DNA of 64,000 nt from Anaeromyxobacter oryzae. Its GTDB lineage: Bacteria > Myxococcota > Myxococcia > Myxococcales > Anaeromyxobacteraceae. Within the stretch, counting starts at the first letter, position 1. The number at the start of each line of letters is the position of its first letter. Below, in pieces: positions 1-7,805 of the stretch. The translations under genes were made by a program, and so were the position numbers. Under the pieces are notes generated by a model. It was not told the DNA's origin and made no database searches. It worked only from the letters and a program-made list of their open reading frames with translations. The stretch spans positions 4,708,481 through 4,772,480 of the forward strand of contig NZ_AP025591.1 of the NCBI RefSeq assembly GCF_023169945.1. Reading direction: 5' to 3'.

Positions 1-1
1 C

Positions 2-1501
2 GACTCCTTCGACGTGCTCATGAACCGGTGGCTCCTCCAGCAGGACCTGGGGTGCCGGATGTGGGCTCGCACCGGCTACCACCAGCCCGGCGGCGCGTTC
101 GGCTTCCGGGACCAGCTCCAGGACGCGATGGCGCTCGCGATGGCGCGGCCGGAGCTCGTGCGGGAGCACCTCCTGCGGGCGGCGGCGCGGCAGTTCCGCG
201 AGGGCGACGTCCAGCACTGGTGGCACCCGCCGGGCGGTCGCGGGACGCGCACCCGCTGCTCGGACGACCTCGTCTGGCTGCCGTACGCCGTGGCGCATTA
301 CGTCCGGACCACGGGGGACGCCGGCGTGCTCGACGAGGGCGTCCCGTTCCTCGAGGCGCCGGCGCTCGCGCCGGAGGCGCAGGACGCCTACGCAGAGCCC
401 CGTGTCTCTGCGGAGGAGGCCTCGCTCTTCGAGCACTGCGTGCGGGCCCTGGACCGCGGGCTCACCTCGGGCGCCCACGGGCTGCCGCTCATGGGGAGCG
501 GGGACTGGAACGACGGGATGAACCGCGTGGGGAGAGCGGGGCGCGGCGAGAGCGTCTGGCTCGGCTTCTTCCTCCACGCCGTCCTCGACGACTTCGCACC
601 GCTGTGCGCCGCGCGCGGCGACGCCGTCCGGGCCGGTCGCTACCGCGCCGAGGCGGCCCGCCTCGCCTCCGCGCTGGAGCGAACCTGGGACGGCGAGTGG
701 TATCGGCGCGGCTACTACGACGACGGCGCGCCGCTCGGGTCCGCGCAGAACGACGAGTGCACGATCGACTCGATCGCCCAGTCCTGGGCGATCCTGTCTG
801 GAGTGGCCCCGGCGCGGCGCGCCGACCGCGCGATGGATTCCGTCCGCACGCACCTCGTGCGGCGGGGGGCCCAGGTCGTGCTGCTGCTCACACCGCCGTT
901 CGATCGCTCGGCGCAGGAGCCCGGGTACATCAAGGGCTACCCGCCCGGTGTGCGGGAGAACGGCGGCCAGTACACGCACGCCGCGGCGTGGCTCGTGATG
1001 GCGCTCGCCCGGCTCGGGAGCGGAGACGAGGCGGCCGAGATCTTCCACATGCTGAACCCCGTCAACCACACGCGCACCGGCCCGGACGTCACGCGCTACC
1101 AGGGCGAGCCGTACGTTCTCGCCGGCGACGTCTGCGCGCACCCCGAGCACGCAGGGCGCGCGGGGTGGACCTGGTACACCGGCTCCGCCGGCTGGATGTA
1201 CCGCGCCGGGCTCGAGAGCATCCTCGGGCTCCGGCGCCGGGGCGGGACGTTCGAGCTGGATCCGTGCATTCCCAGCTCCTGGCCCGGATACGCGATCACC
1301 TGGCGCTTCGGCGGGACGCGCTACGAGATCTCCGTGACGAACCCGGAGCGTCGCTGCCGCGGGATCGAGGCGGCGTGGCTGGACGGAGCGGCAGTCGATC
1401 CTCGGGCGATCGCGCTCGTGGACGATGGCGCGACGCATGACGTGCGCCTCGTGCTGGGCGACGCCGGCCAGCGCCTGGCCCCGTCGGTCATGGGCGGCTG
1501 A
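2..1501 (+). CDS. GH94-family glycoside phosphorylase / cyclic beta-1,2-glucan synthase C-terminal part (5' truncated)
   Basis: The reading frame is open at the left window edge, so only the C-terminal ~499 residues are present. It begins with a D-S-F-D-V-L-M-N-R-W segment and contains G-S-G-D-W-N-D-G-M-N near base 505, which matches the catalytic-Asp region of GH94 (cellobiose/chitobiose phosphorylase-like) enzymes. Y-I-K-G-Y-P-P-G-V-R-E-N-G-G-Q-Y-T-H and a C-terminal beta-sandwich segment (S-S-W-P-G-Y) also fit GH94. GH94 enzymes cleave or build beta-glucosides by phosphorolysis. The 'SFDVLMNRW' start is typical of the phosphorylase module at the end of giant cyclic beta-1,2-glucan synthases (NdvB/Cgs), so the missing upstream part could hold GT84 and membrane domains; that is inference. 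A stand-alone cellobiose phosphorylase-like enzyme is the alternative. The stop at 1499-1501 is intact. Confidence 0.85.
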   Translation, partial: DSFDVLMNRWLLQQDLGCRMWARTGYHQPGGAFGFRDQLQDAMALAMARPELVREHLLRAAARQFREGDVQHWWHPPGGRGTRTRCSDDLVWLPYAVAHYVRTTGDAGVLDEGVPFLEAPALAPEAQDAYAEPRVSAEEASLFEHCVRALDRGLTSGAHGLPLMGSGDWNDGMNRVGRAGRGESVWLGFFLHAVLDDFAPLCAARGDAVRAGRYRAEAARLASALERTWDGEWYRRGYYDDGAPLGSAQNDECTIDSIAQSWAILSGVAPARRADRAMDSVRTHLVRRGAQVVLLLTPPFDRSAQEPGYIKGYPPGVRENGGQYTHAAAWLVMALARLGSGDEAAEIFHMLNPVNHTRTGPDVTRYQGEPYVLAGDVCAHPEHAGRAGWTWYTGSAGWMYRAGLESILGLRRRGGTFELDPCIPSSWPGYAITWRFGGTRYEISVTNPERRCRGIEAAWLDGAAVDPRAIALVDDGATHDVRLVLGDAGQRLAPSVMGG

Positions 1502-1525
1502 GGGGCTCGCCGGGCGTCGCGCTCG

Positions 1526-2095
1526 TCACGTCGGCTCGCCCGCTCCGGGTGCGCCGCCCTGGCCTTCCGGCGGCGGCGCAGGGCTCGTCGGCGGTGCAGG
1601 GCTCGTCGGCGGCGCAGGGCTCGTCGACGGCGGAGGACTCGTCTGCGGCGGAGGAGGGGTCGTCGGCGGCGCAGGACGATTCGCCGGCGGCGCCGGCGGC
1701 GGGTTCGCCGGCGGTGACACGCCGGGCGGCGGGGTCGCGCCCGGCTCGGGCGTGCCCGGCTGTGGCGTCTCCGGAGGGAGCTCGCCACGAGGACCGCGCA
1801 GCCTGGCCTGGAGGATCCGCCCGGTGTAGCCGTCGAGGACGACCAGGGCATGATCGCGGCCGCCGGCTCCGCCCAGCTCGACGTGCCAGCGCGACCGCGA
1901 GTCGGCGCGCGCCGTGATCGTGTAGTCGACGACGAGCCCGCGCGAGCGTGCGAAGTGCGTGGCGACGGCGACCGCCTCCGGTGCCGCGAGGATCCGGGGC
2001 GGAGGCGGAGCCGGGGGTGGGGGCGAGGGATGAGCGGCCACGACGCACGCGGACAGCGTGACGACCAGCACGGCGAGCAGGCGCTTGGAGAGCAT
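1526..2095 (-). CDS. Proline-rich lipoprotein with PepSY-like domain
   Basis: 189 aa. The N-terminus is a lipoprotein signal with a lipobox ending at Cys17 (L-S-A-C). Residues ~37-101 (A-P-E-A-V-A-V-A..., then V-V-L-D-G-Y-T-G-R-I-L) look like a small PepSY/YpeB-type alpha/beta domain. The remaining ~85 residues are almost only Pro, Ala, Thr, Ser and Gly with repeated T-S-P-A-P-P units, so the tail is probably an extended linker in the periplasm. Function is unknown; PepSY domains are often proposed to inhibit proteases or be extracytoplasmic ligands. The gene converges on the GH94 gene with a 24-base gap. The start has a purine-rich ACGAGG just upstream. Confidence 0.7.
   Translation of the reverse strand: MLSKRLLAVLVVTLSACVVAAHPSPPPPAPPPPRILAAPEAVAVATHFARSRGLVVDYTITARADSRSRWHVELGGAGGRDHALVVLDGYTGRILQARLRGPRGELPPETPQPGTPEPGATPPPGVSPPANPPPAPPANRPAPPTTPPPPQTSPPPSTSPAPPTSPAPPTSPAPPPEGQGGAPGAGEPT
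1571..1690. repeat. 18-bp imperfect tandem repeat coding T-S-P-A-P-P units
   Basis: Variants of GGCGCAGGGCTCGTCGGC recur back to back about every 18 bases. Read on the minus strand they encode the six-residue unit T-S-P-A-P-P in the tail of the proline-rich lipoprotein. The in-frame period suggests length variation by slippage without frame loss. Confidence 0.6.
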
Positions 2096-2137
2096 CGCGG
2101 CCTCGTGCTGCGCCGGCCGGAGGGAGCGGCGCTGCGT

Positions 2138-2168
2138 GTAATAGACCCCCGGCGGCGCGATTGGTTAA
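2138..2168 (-). promoter_or_regulatory. Possible sigma-70-type promoter of the proline-rich lipoprotein
   Basis: On the minus strand a TTAACC (2163-2168) is followed 19 bases later by TATTAC (2138-2143), each 4 of 6 to consensus. This lies ~43 bases before the ATG at 2095 and stands out in very GC-rich sequence. The 19-base spacer is long, so support is weak. The rest of 2096-2306 shows no gene. Confidence 0.25.
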
Positions 2169-2306
2169 GCGCCTCCCCTCGCGGGGGCTACGTCTCCACG
2201 TGGCTCGAGCCTGCGCCGAGCCCGGACACCACCGCCGCGGCGAGCACCGACTCGACGCCAGGCGAGATAACAGGAACGGACCGTGAGAGCCGGACCCGAT
2301 CGCCGC

Positions 2307-3593
2307 TCACCGCTCCAGGTGCACCCTCAACCAGAGGAGGCCGACGGGCCCGCGTCCGCCGTCTGCGCCGGGGCCGACGATCACCTGCGCGCCCGCGGAG
2401 ACGGTCGCCCAGGACGCGGCCGCGAGGGCGTAATAGCCCTCCAACGCGCGCTCCGCGGCGCTCCGCCACCCCGGGGCGCCCAGGTGGAGGTCGGATCCTC
2501 CTGCCGCGAGGTAGGCTGCGTGCGCCGGCGAGAGCGCGCTCCAGGCCAGCGCCACACCGACTGCGTCGCTCGCCCGGCCCCAGCGCGCTCCGGCCAGCTG
2601 GCCTCCCACGCTCGCGCTCCGGTCGGCCTCGCCGGACGCGACGGGCTCCGTGGCGCCGTCCTTCCAGCCCAGGCGCACGAAGATCCCGCTGCTCCGGTCC
2701 GCGGTTCCGATCTCGGCGTTCAGCCCGACGCCCCACGCGATCGCGCCCGACCGTCGGACCGAGGAGAGATCGGGGGGCGTCCGCGCCTCCACCGCTCGGC
2801 GGTACGGCCCCATCTGCCCCGTGTTCCGCCAGGCCCGGAGCCGCACCGCGGCGGCTGCCCCGCGGAGCTGCGGATCCAGCTCGGCCTCGACCACCGCGCC
2901 CCTGGAGCGTGAGAGGTCCCAGTCCAGGTCACCGCCGGGCTGCCGCGCCAGCTGGAACAGCGCGGCCCGGATCGCGAGGCGCGGCGTGATGAAGCTGGCC
3001 AGGGCTCCGCGGGTGTAGCCGTGGACGTCCTGAGGATAGTCCCAGGTCGCGTCGTTCACGAAGGCGCCCTGCGTGAACTGGCTCCGGGGATCGTTCGCGT
3101 AGGCGTTCTGGTCGAACAGCTCTGCGGCCGAGAGCACGCCGACCGTGAGCACCAGCCGGCGAGCCGGCGCGGTGCGCGGCACCAGGTGCCGGCCGCGCCC
3201 GATGGGGACGCCGGGCACGCGCTCGGGGCCGAGCCCGATGGCCCAGCGCACGAAGGCCCGTGCCAGGTAGACCTGCGGCGCGGGCGAGGTCGCGAGCAGG
3301 TCGGCGTCGGGTGGGCTGACGAGGCCCGATCCGCCGCCCGGGGCGTTTCCCGCGGCCAGCTCGGGCGAGAGGTAGACGTCGAGATCCGGGAAGAGGCGCG
3401 CGCCCAGCCAGAGCGTCGCGGTGGTGGACACGGCGCGCTCGGGATCGAGCCGTCCCGCCGTACCCGCGATGGACGTGACCTGTGCGGCGACGAGCGGACC
3501 GGGGGCGCTCGCCTCGTCCGCGGACGCCACGGGAGGGGCGGCGAGCGTCGCGATGAAGAGGAGCGCGCCCGGGAAGTGGCGAGTTCGCGGCAC
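2307..3593 (-). CDS. Carbohydrate-selective porin, OprB-like
   Basis: 428 aa from a GTG start. Residues 1-25 form a Sec signal peptide (G-A-L-L-F-I-A-T-L-A ... V-A-S-A). The body has many alternating hydrophobic beta-strand segments, and the central stretch with F-D-Q-N-A-Y-A-N-D-P-R-S-Q-F and W-D-Y-P-Q-D-V-H-G-Y-T is characteristic of the OprB porin family. Such proteins are outer-membrane beta-barrels that admit sugars or other small solutes. It ends R-V-H-L-E-R rather than with a terminal Phe. It lies 97 bases downstream of rtcB on the same strand; co-transcription is possible but the functions are unrelated. The substrate cannot be told from sequence. Confidence 0.75.
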   Translation of the reverse strand: MPRTRHFPGALLFIATLAAPPVASADEASAPGPLVAAQVTSIAGTAGRLDPERAVSTTATLWLGARLFPDLDVYLSPELAAGNAPGGGSGLVSPPDADLLATSPAPQVYLARAFVRWAIGLGPERVPGVPIGRGRHLVPRTAPARRLVLTVGVLSAAELFDQNAYANDPRSQFTQGAFVNDATWDYPQDVHGYTRGALASFITPRLAIRAALFQLARQPGGDLDWDLSRSRGAVVEAELDPQLRGAAAAVRLRAWRNTGQMGPYRRAVEARTPPDLSSVRRSGAIAWGVGLNAEIGTADRSSGIFVRLGWKDGATEPVASGEADRSASVGGQLAGARWGRASDAVGVALAWSALSPAHAAYLAAGGSDLHLGAPGWRSAAERALEGYYALAAASWATVSAGAQVIVGPGADGGRGPVGLLWLRVHLER

Positions 3594-3690
3594 GCCTCGC
3601 AGGATGTGGTCGGGCGCGTCCGAACGCCGACGGGCTCGAGCCGATCGAAGGGGTGAAAGCAGGATGGGTCGTCCCGGGTCGCGTCGCGCG

Positions 3691-5175
3691 TCAGCCCTTC
3701 ACGACGCCGATCGGCCGTAGCCGCGCGACCTTCCGCGCGATCCCGGCGCGGTGCACCACGTCCACCACGCGGTCGACGTCCTTGTAGGCGAGCGGCGCCT
3801 CCTCGGCGAGTTCCTGGTTGCTCGGACAGCGGACCACGATCCCGCGCGCGAGCAGCTCCTTCCGCAGGACGTGACCCTGCACGCGCCGCTTCGCGGCCCC
3901 GCGGCTCATGGCCCGCCCGGCGCCGTGGCACGTGCTGCTGAAGGAGAGCGCGTCGGCCTCGTCGGTACCCGCGAGCACGTACGAGGCCGTCCCCATGCTG
4001 CCCGGGATGAGAACGGGCTGGCCCACGCCCCGGTACGCGGCCGGGATCTCCCCGCTCGAGGGCCCGAACGCGCGGGTCGCGCCCTTGCGATGGACGCAGA
4101 GCGTCCGATCTCCGTGGCGCTCGACCTTCGCGGTGTTGTGCGCCACGTCGTAGACGAGCCGGAGCTCGGCTCCGGGCCGGTCGTGGAGCACGCGCCGGAA
4201 CACGTCCCGTGCGCGCTGAGCGATCACCTGGCGATTGCAGAAGGCGAAGTTCATCGCCGCGCACATGGCGCCGAAGTAGCTCCGGCCCTCCGGCGAGGAG
4301 AACGGAACGCATGCGAGCTGACGGTCGGGCACGGTGATCCCGTAGCGGTGCAGCGCCTCGTCCATGAGCTTCACGTGGTCCGTGCAGACCTGGTGGCCGA
4401 GGCCGCGCGACCCGGTGTGGACGAGGACCGTGACCTGCCCGGAGAAGAGGCGGAACGCTCGAGCAGCGCGCTCGTCGAAGATCGCGTCCACGACCTGCAC
4501 CTCGATGAAGTGGTTGCCGCCGCCGAGCGTGCCGAGCTGATCCTCGCCGCGACGCTTCGCGCGCTCCGAGACCTGGCTCGGGTCCGCGCCTGCGATGACG
4601 CCCCCCGACTCGATGAGCGCGAGCTCCTCGGGGCGCCCGAGGCCGTGCTCGCGGACGAGGTAGGGACACCCGTCCCCGAGGACGCGATCCATCTCGTCCC
4701 GCGTGAGCGCCAGCCGCCCGTGCCGCCCGTAGCCGGCCGGGACGCTGCGGCTCATCTCGTGGACGAGCGCCTCGAGCGACGGGGTGACGTCCTCGCCGCG
4801 CAGGTCGGACACGAGCAGGCGCACTCCACAGTTGATGTCGAACCCGATGCCGCCGGGAGAGATGGCGCCGTCCGGCAGCCGCGTCGCGGCCACGCCGCCG
4901 ACCGGGAACCCGTAGCCCTCGTGCATGTCCGGCATCCCCAGGGCGGCGTCCACGATGCCGGGGAGCGTCGTCACGTTCACGAGCTGCGAGATGCTCCGGT
5001 CGCGGCGGATCTGGCCGAGGAGCTCCTCGTCCGCGAAGATGCGGGCCGGGACCCGCATGCCCGTGCCGGCGCGGCACGCGATCTCGTACTGGCAGGGGCC
5101 GACGCTGCGAAGCTCCACGTCCGCCGGCGGCCCCGCGCTGGCGACGCCCGCGCTCTCCCTGATCGTCTCAGACAT
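3691..5175 (-). CDS. rtcB: RNA-splicing ligase RtcB
   Basis: 494 aa, close to the usual RtcB length. RtcB joins a 2',3'-cyclic phosphate (3'-phosphate) RNA end to a 5'-OH end using GTP and Mn2+, through a guanylated histidine. Visible motifs are P-D-M-H-E-G-Y-G-F-P-V-G-G-V-A, D-I-N-C-G-V-R (metal-binding Cys), G-G-G-N-H-F-I-E, H-T-G-S-R-G-L-G-H and C-H-G-A-G-R-A-M-S-R. The His of the last motif is residue 417; counting from the C-terminus it coincides with the guanylated His of archaeal RtcB. The ATG overlaps the archease gene by 8 bases, so the two are translationally coupled. No rtcR or rtcA lies nearby, unlike the E. coli operon. Confidence 0.96.
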   Translation of the reverse strand: MSETIRESAGVASAGPPADVELRSVGPCQYEIACRAGTGMRVPARIFADEELLGQIRRDRSISQLVNVTTLPGIVDAALGMPDMHEGYGFPVGGVAATRLPDGAISPGGIGFDINCGVRLLVSDLRGEDVTPSLEALVHEMSRSVPAGYGRHGRLALTRDEMDRVLGDGCPYLVREHGLGRPEELALIESGGVIAGADPSQVSERAKRRGEDQLGTLGGGNHFIEVQVVDAIFDERAARAFRLFSGQVTVLVHTGSRGLGHQVCTDHVKLMDEALHRYGITVPDRQLACVPFSSPEGRSYFGAMCAAMNFAFCNRQVIAQRARDVFRRVLHDRPGAELRLVYDVAHNTAKVERHGDRTLCVHRKGATRAFGPSSGEIPAAYRGVGQPVLIPGSMGTASYVLAGTDEADALSFSSTCHGAGRAMSRGAAKRRVQGHVLRKELLARGIVVRCPSNQELAEEAPLAYKDVDRVVDVVHRAGIARKVARLRPIGVVKG

Positions 5176-5584
5176 CGAGGATCACCTTCGCGGTGAAGCC
5201 CCCGGCGTGCTCGGTGATCGAGAGGCCGTGGTAGGTCGCCGCCTTCACCGGGTTGCGCAGCTCTCGCATCTGCGTGCCGCGGATCCGGGCTACGAGCTGG
5301 CGCTCCGAGAGCTGCGTGATGTCGAAGTCCGTGAAGATCACCTTCGCGAGCTCCGAGCGGAAGACGAGCTCGTTCAGCCAGCCGACGAGGAGCGCCTCGC
5401 GATCCCGGGCGGTCACCGCGACCTCGTCGCTCCAGCGGACGGGCGCCTCGAGCGGGGTCGAGTGCATCACTCCGGCGAGCGCGCGCCCCGCTTCCGCGAA
5501 CAGGTCGGGGAGCGTAGGCGCCTCGATCCGGATCTCGAGCTCACCGCGGTGCTCCTCGAACGAGTGCTGGGCACCAGCTCCCAT
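5168..5584 (-). CDS. Archease
   Basis: 138 aa, the normal archease length. Archease activates RtcB by promoting its guanylation and allowing multiple turnovers. The sequence has the expected H-S-F-E-E-H-R-G-E-L-E start, an acidic metal-binding surface, and the C-terminal A-A-T-Y-H-G-L-S-I (typical K-A-x-T-Y-H family motif). It is the first gene of a two-gene operon with rtcB and overlaps it by 8 bases, which supports the RNA-repair assignment of both. Confidence 0.94.
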   Translation of the reverse strand: MGAGAQHSFEEHRGELEIRIEAPTLPDLFAEAGRALAGVMHSTPLEAPVRWSDEVAVTARDREALLVGWLNELVFRSELAKVIFTDFDITQLSERQLVARIRGTQMRELRNPVKAATYHGLSITEHAGGFTAKVILDV

Positions 5585-5697
5585 GTGGACAGCTTAGGCT
5601 TGCGGCGCCCGTGCGCGTGGCGGGGCGTGGGGTGCCTCCGGGTCGGGCCCCCGATCAGCGCGACCCGGCAGACCCCGCCCCGCGGCTCCGACCGCGG

Positions 5698-5717
5698 CGG
5701 TACGGTGATCCGCACCG
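5698..5717. promoter_or_regulatory. Inverted repeat upstream of archease-rtcB
   Basis: CGGTACGG and CCGCACCG flank a TGAT centre; 7 of 8 positions pair. It lies in the 250-base divergent region between the archease start and the GAGGAGG-preceded short ORF at 5747. It could be an operator or an RNA hairpin; no regulator is identified. Confidence 0.3.
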
Positions 5718-5746
5718 GAAGGAAGGCGAACTGCGACCGAGGAGGC

Positions 5747-5851
5747 ATGGCCTTCCACGACGGGAGAGACGGGGGCCGCCAGCTCGCCGGGAAGCTGGAA
5801 CGCGGCGATGCAGCCCTCGCCGGAGGAATCTGTCATGACCGGAACGTGTGA
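5747..5851 (+). pseudogene. Truncated 5' end of a phosphoribosyltransferase-type gene (or short leader ORF)
   Basis: A 34-codon ORF with a very good ribosome binding site (GAGGAGGC directly before the ATG). The first ~18 residues, M-A-F-H-D-G-R-D-G-G-R-Q-L-A-G-K-L-E, resemble the N-terminus of bacterial phosphoribosyltransferase-domain proteins (typically F-x-D-R-x-D-A-G-R-x-L-A-x-x-L). The similarity is lost after residue ~19 and the frame stops at 5851, overlapping the start of the zinc-protein gene. I read it as a remnant left by deletion; a leader peptide coupled to the next gene is the alternative. Confidence 0.4.
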
Positions 5852-6071
5852 AGTCTGCGGCAACGAGTACGACAAGGCGTTCGAGATCGTCGCGGCGGGA
5901 GCTCACCACGTCTTCGACAGCTTCGAGTGCGCGATCAAGGCGCTCGCACCCCACTGCGAGCACTGCGGCTGCAACGTGATCGGGCACGGAGTCGAGGCCG
6001 GCGGAAAGTTCTACTGCAGCGCCCACTGCGCTCACTTCGCGGGCGCGAAGGAGATCAGGGACCGCGTCTGA
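5835..6071 (+). CDS. Small Cys-rich zinc-binding protein
   Basis: 78 aa, starting at the ATG preceded by GGAGGAAT; an upstream in-frame ATG at 5808 is less likely. It has C5-x2-C8, C32, C41-x2-C44-x-C46 and C61-x3-C65 plus several His, giving at least two treble-clef-like or ribbon zinc sites. It resembles the short cytosolic proteins sometimes called prokaryotic metallothionein-like or zinc-ribbon proteins, with the D-S-F-E-C-A-I-x-A-L-A-P-x-C core. The role is unknown; metal buffering or protein-protein contact is possible. The start lies inside the end of the truncated ORF at 5747-5851, so translation could be coupled. Confidence 0.75.
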   Translation: MTGTCEVCGNEYDKAFEIVAAGAHHVFDSFECAIKALAPHCEHCGCNVIGHGVEAGGKFYCSAHCAHFAGAKEIRDRV

Positions 6072-6105
6072 ATCGTCCAGCGTCGCTCGTCTCCCCAGGG
6101 GCCAG

Positions 6106-6822
6106 ATGAGGTCGGTCTCCATACCGGACGCGGTGCGCTGCAAGGTCGCCGCCGAGCCGCGGGTCGATGCCCCGCATCACCCCATCACGCTCTCGTTCAC
6201 GGACGGCGTCCTCACGATGGAGGGCGAGCTGGCTGATCTGGCCGCGAAGAAGCTCGCGCTCGAGCGCGCCGCCTCGGTCCCGGGCGTGGACCACATCGTC
6301 GACCGGTTGCGCGTCGCGCCGGCGCGCACGATGGGAGACGCGGAGATCCGGGATCACGTGCGAGATCTCCTGCTGGAGGAGCCGGTGCTGCAGCCGCTCG
6401 CGCGGGCCACGCCGTCGCTCGAGCCCGGAGTGCCACTTCGCCCGGACGTCGTGCTCGGCACGATCGGGCTGTCGGTCGCGCGTGGAGTCGTGACGCTCGA
6501 CGGGATCGTCCCGAGCCTCGCCCACAAGCGGCTCGCCGGAGCGCTCGCCTGGTGGGTGCCGGGCGTCCGCGACGTGGTGAACGGGCTGGAGGTCGTTCCT
6601 CCCGAGGAGGACGACGACGGCGAGATCAGCGACGCCGTCCGCCTCGTGCTCGAGAAGGATCCGCTGGTCGACGCGAGCCAGCTCGGGGTCTCGACGCGCC
6701 GGGCGGTCGTGACGCTGAGCGGAGTGGTCCGCTGCGGGGTGGAGCGCCGCGCAGCCGAGCGGGACGCGTGGTGCGTCTTCGGCGTGGATGGAGTGACGAA
6801 CCACATCGAAGTGCGCGAGTGA
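6106..6822 (+). CDS. BON-domain repeat protein
   Basis: 238 aa with three BON-like segments (~10-70, ~75-165, ~175-238). Each shows the pattern G-x-V-x-L-x-G-x-V ... P-G-V-x-x-V-x-N/D-x-L-x-V, for instance D-G-V-L-T-M-E-G-E-L, V-V-T-L-D-G-I-V-P and V-V-T-L-S-G-V-V. BON domains are thought to bind phospholipid or other hydrophobic surfaces. No signal peptide is visible, so this copy may be cytoplasmic or peripheral. It follows the zinc-protein gene by 34 bases. The 163 bases downstream, up to tenA, hold no gene; TATCAT at 6948-6953 is a lone -10-like hexamer. Confidence 0.75.
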   Translation: MRSVSIPDAVRCKVAAEPRVDAPHHPITLSFTDGVLTMEGELADLAAKKLALERAASVPGVDHIVDRLRVAPARTMGDAEIRDHVRDLLLEEPVLQPLARATPSLEPGVPLRPDVVLGTIGLSVARGVVTLDGIVPSLAHKRLAGALAWWVPGVRDVVNGLEVVPPEEDDDGEISDAVRLVLEKDPLVDASQLGVSTRRAVVTLSGVVRCGVERRAAERDAWCVFGVDGVTNHIEVRE

Positions 6823-6986
6823 TCGACGCCCCGGAGAGCCGTTCGGCCTCGACGCGCTCGCGTTTCGGAAGGGCCAGCTCGGTCGACGGCGCTGACGCCC
6901 GCCCAGGCGGATACCTGCCCGACCGTCCCCGTCGTGGCTGCGGAGGCTATCATCCTGGAACCCGCCACCAGCGACAGAGGGCTCCG

Positions 6987-7658
6987 ATGGAAGCGACGGT
7001 GTTTCGCGCGCGCATGTGGAACGCGATGGAGGAGGTCTTCGCGCGGATCCTCGCGCACCCCTTCATCGCGAGCCTCACGGACGGCTCGCTCCAGCGCGAG
7101 ACCTTCGCCCACTACGTCGTCCAGGACGCGCACTATCTCCTCGACTACGCCCGCGCCCTCGCGCTCGTCGGCGCGAAGGCGCCGGACGCGCAGGCGATCG
7201 CGATGTTCGCCGGCGACGCGCGAGGCGCGATCGAGGTCGAGCGCTCGCTCCACGCAGGGTTGCTCGAGGAGTTGGGCGTCACGGCCGAGCAGGTGCGAGC
7301 GACGCCCGTCATGCCGACCACGCTCGCGTACACGTCGTACCTGCTCCGGTCCTGCCACCAGGGCTCCTTCGCCGAGGCGCTCGCGGCGGTCCTGCCCTGC
7401 TACTGGATCTACGCGGAGGTCGGCGCCGCGCTGCTCGCTCGCTCGTCGCCGGATCCGCTGTACGCGCGCTGGATCGCCACGTATGGCGGCGAGGCGTTCG
7501 GAAAGATCGTCGCCGACGTCCTCGCGCTCGTGGACCGGGTCGGCGAGACCGCCGGGGTGGCGGAGCAGGCCGCCATGCGCGAGCGCGTGGTGACGACCTC
7601 GCGGTACGAGTGGATGTTCTGGGACGCTGCGTGGCGCCGCGAGACGTGGCCGGTCTGA
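6987..7658 (+). CDS. tenA: TenA-family thiaminase II / aminopyrimidine aminohydrolase
   Basis: 223 aa, the usual TenA size, from the ATG at 6987 preceded by ACAGAGGG. TenA hydrolyses 4-amino-5-aminomethyl-2-methylpyrimidine in thiamine salvage and can cleave thiamine. All-helical sequence with the family motifs Y-V-V-Q-D-A-H-Y-L (active-site Asp47 region), R-S-C-H-Q and L-P-C-Y-W-I-Y-A-E (nucleophile Cys138). No other thiamine gene lies nearby and I see no TPP-riboswitch motif upstream, so the pathway context is inferred from the family alone. Confidence 0.92.
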   Translation: MEATVFRARMWNAMEEVFARILAHPFIASLTDGSLQRETFAHYVVQDAHYLLDYARALALVGAKAPDAQAIAMFAGDARGAIEVERSLHAGLLEELGVTAEQVRATPVMPTTLAYTSYLLRSCHQGSFAEALAAVLPCYWIYAEVGAALLARSSPDPLYARWIATYGGEAFGKIVADVLALVDRVGETAGVAEQAAMRERVVTTSRYEWMFWDAAWRRETWPV

Positions 7659-7768
7659 GCGTGCGTCGGAGCCGCGCAGGGCTACGAGCGCTCCGCCTCG
7701 GCAACGCCTCCCGCGCGTCCGCGCCGCCCGCGATGCTCGCGGGCAGCGCGCTCCCCCATGGACGCTCG

Positions 7769-7793
7769 GCCCGTCTCTGGCTTCGGGACGGGC
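7769..7793. terminator. Hairpin between convergent tenA and hdeD-like genes
   Basis: GCCCGTCTC and GGGACGGGC form a 9-bp stem (one T-G wobble) around a 7-base loop. It sits 110 bases after tenA and just before the end of the convergent membrane-protein gene, as expected for a shared bidirectional terminator. No T-run follows. Confidence 0.45.
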
Positions 7794-7805
7794 TGGTCCG
7801 GCCGC

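Noticed and set aside
6823..6986. TPP riboswitch before tenA
   Set aside because: The conserved CTGAGA and ACCTGATC-type segments are absent by eye.
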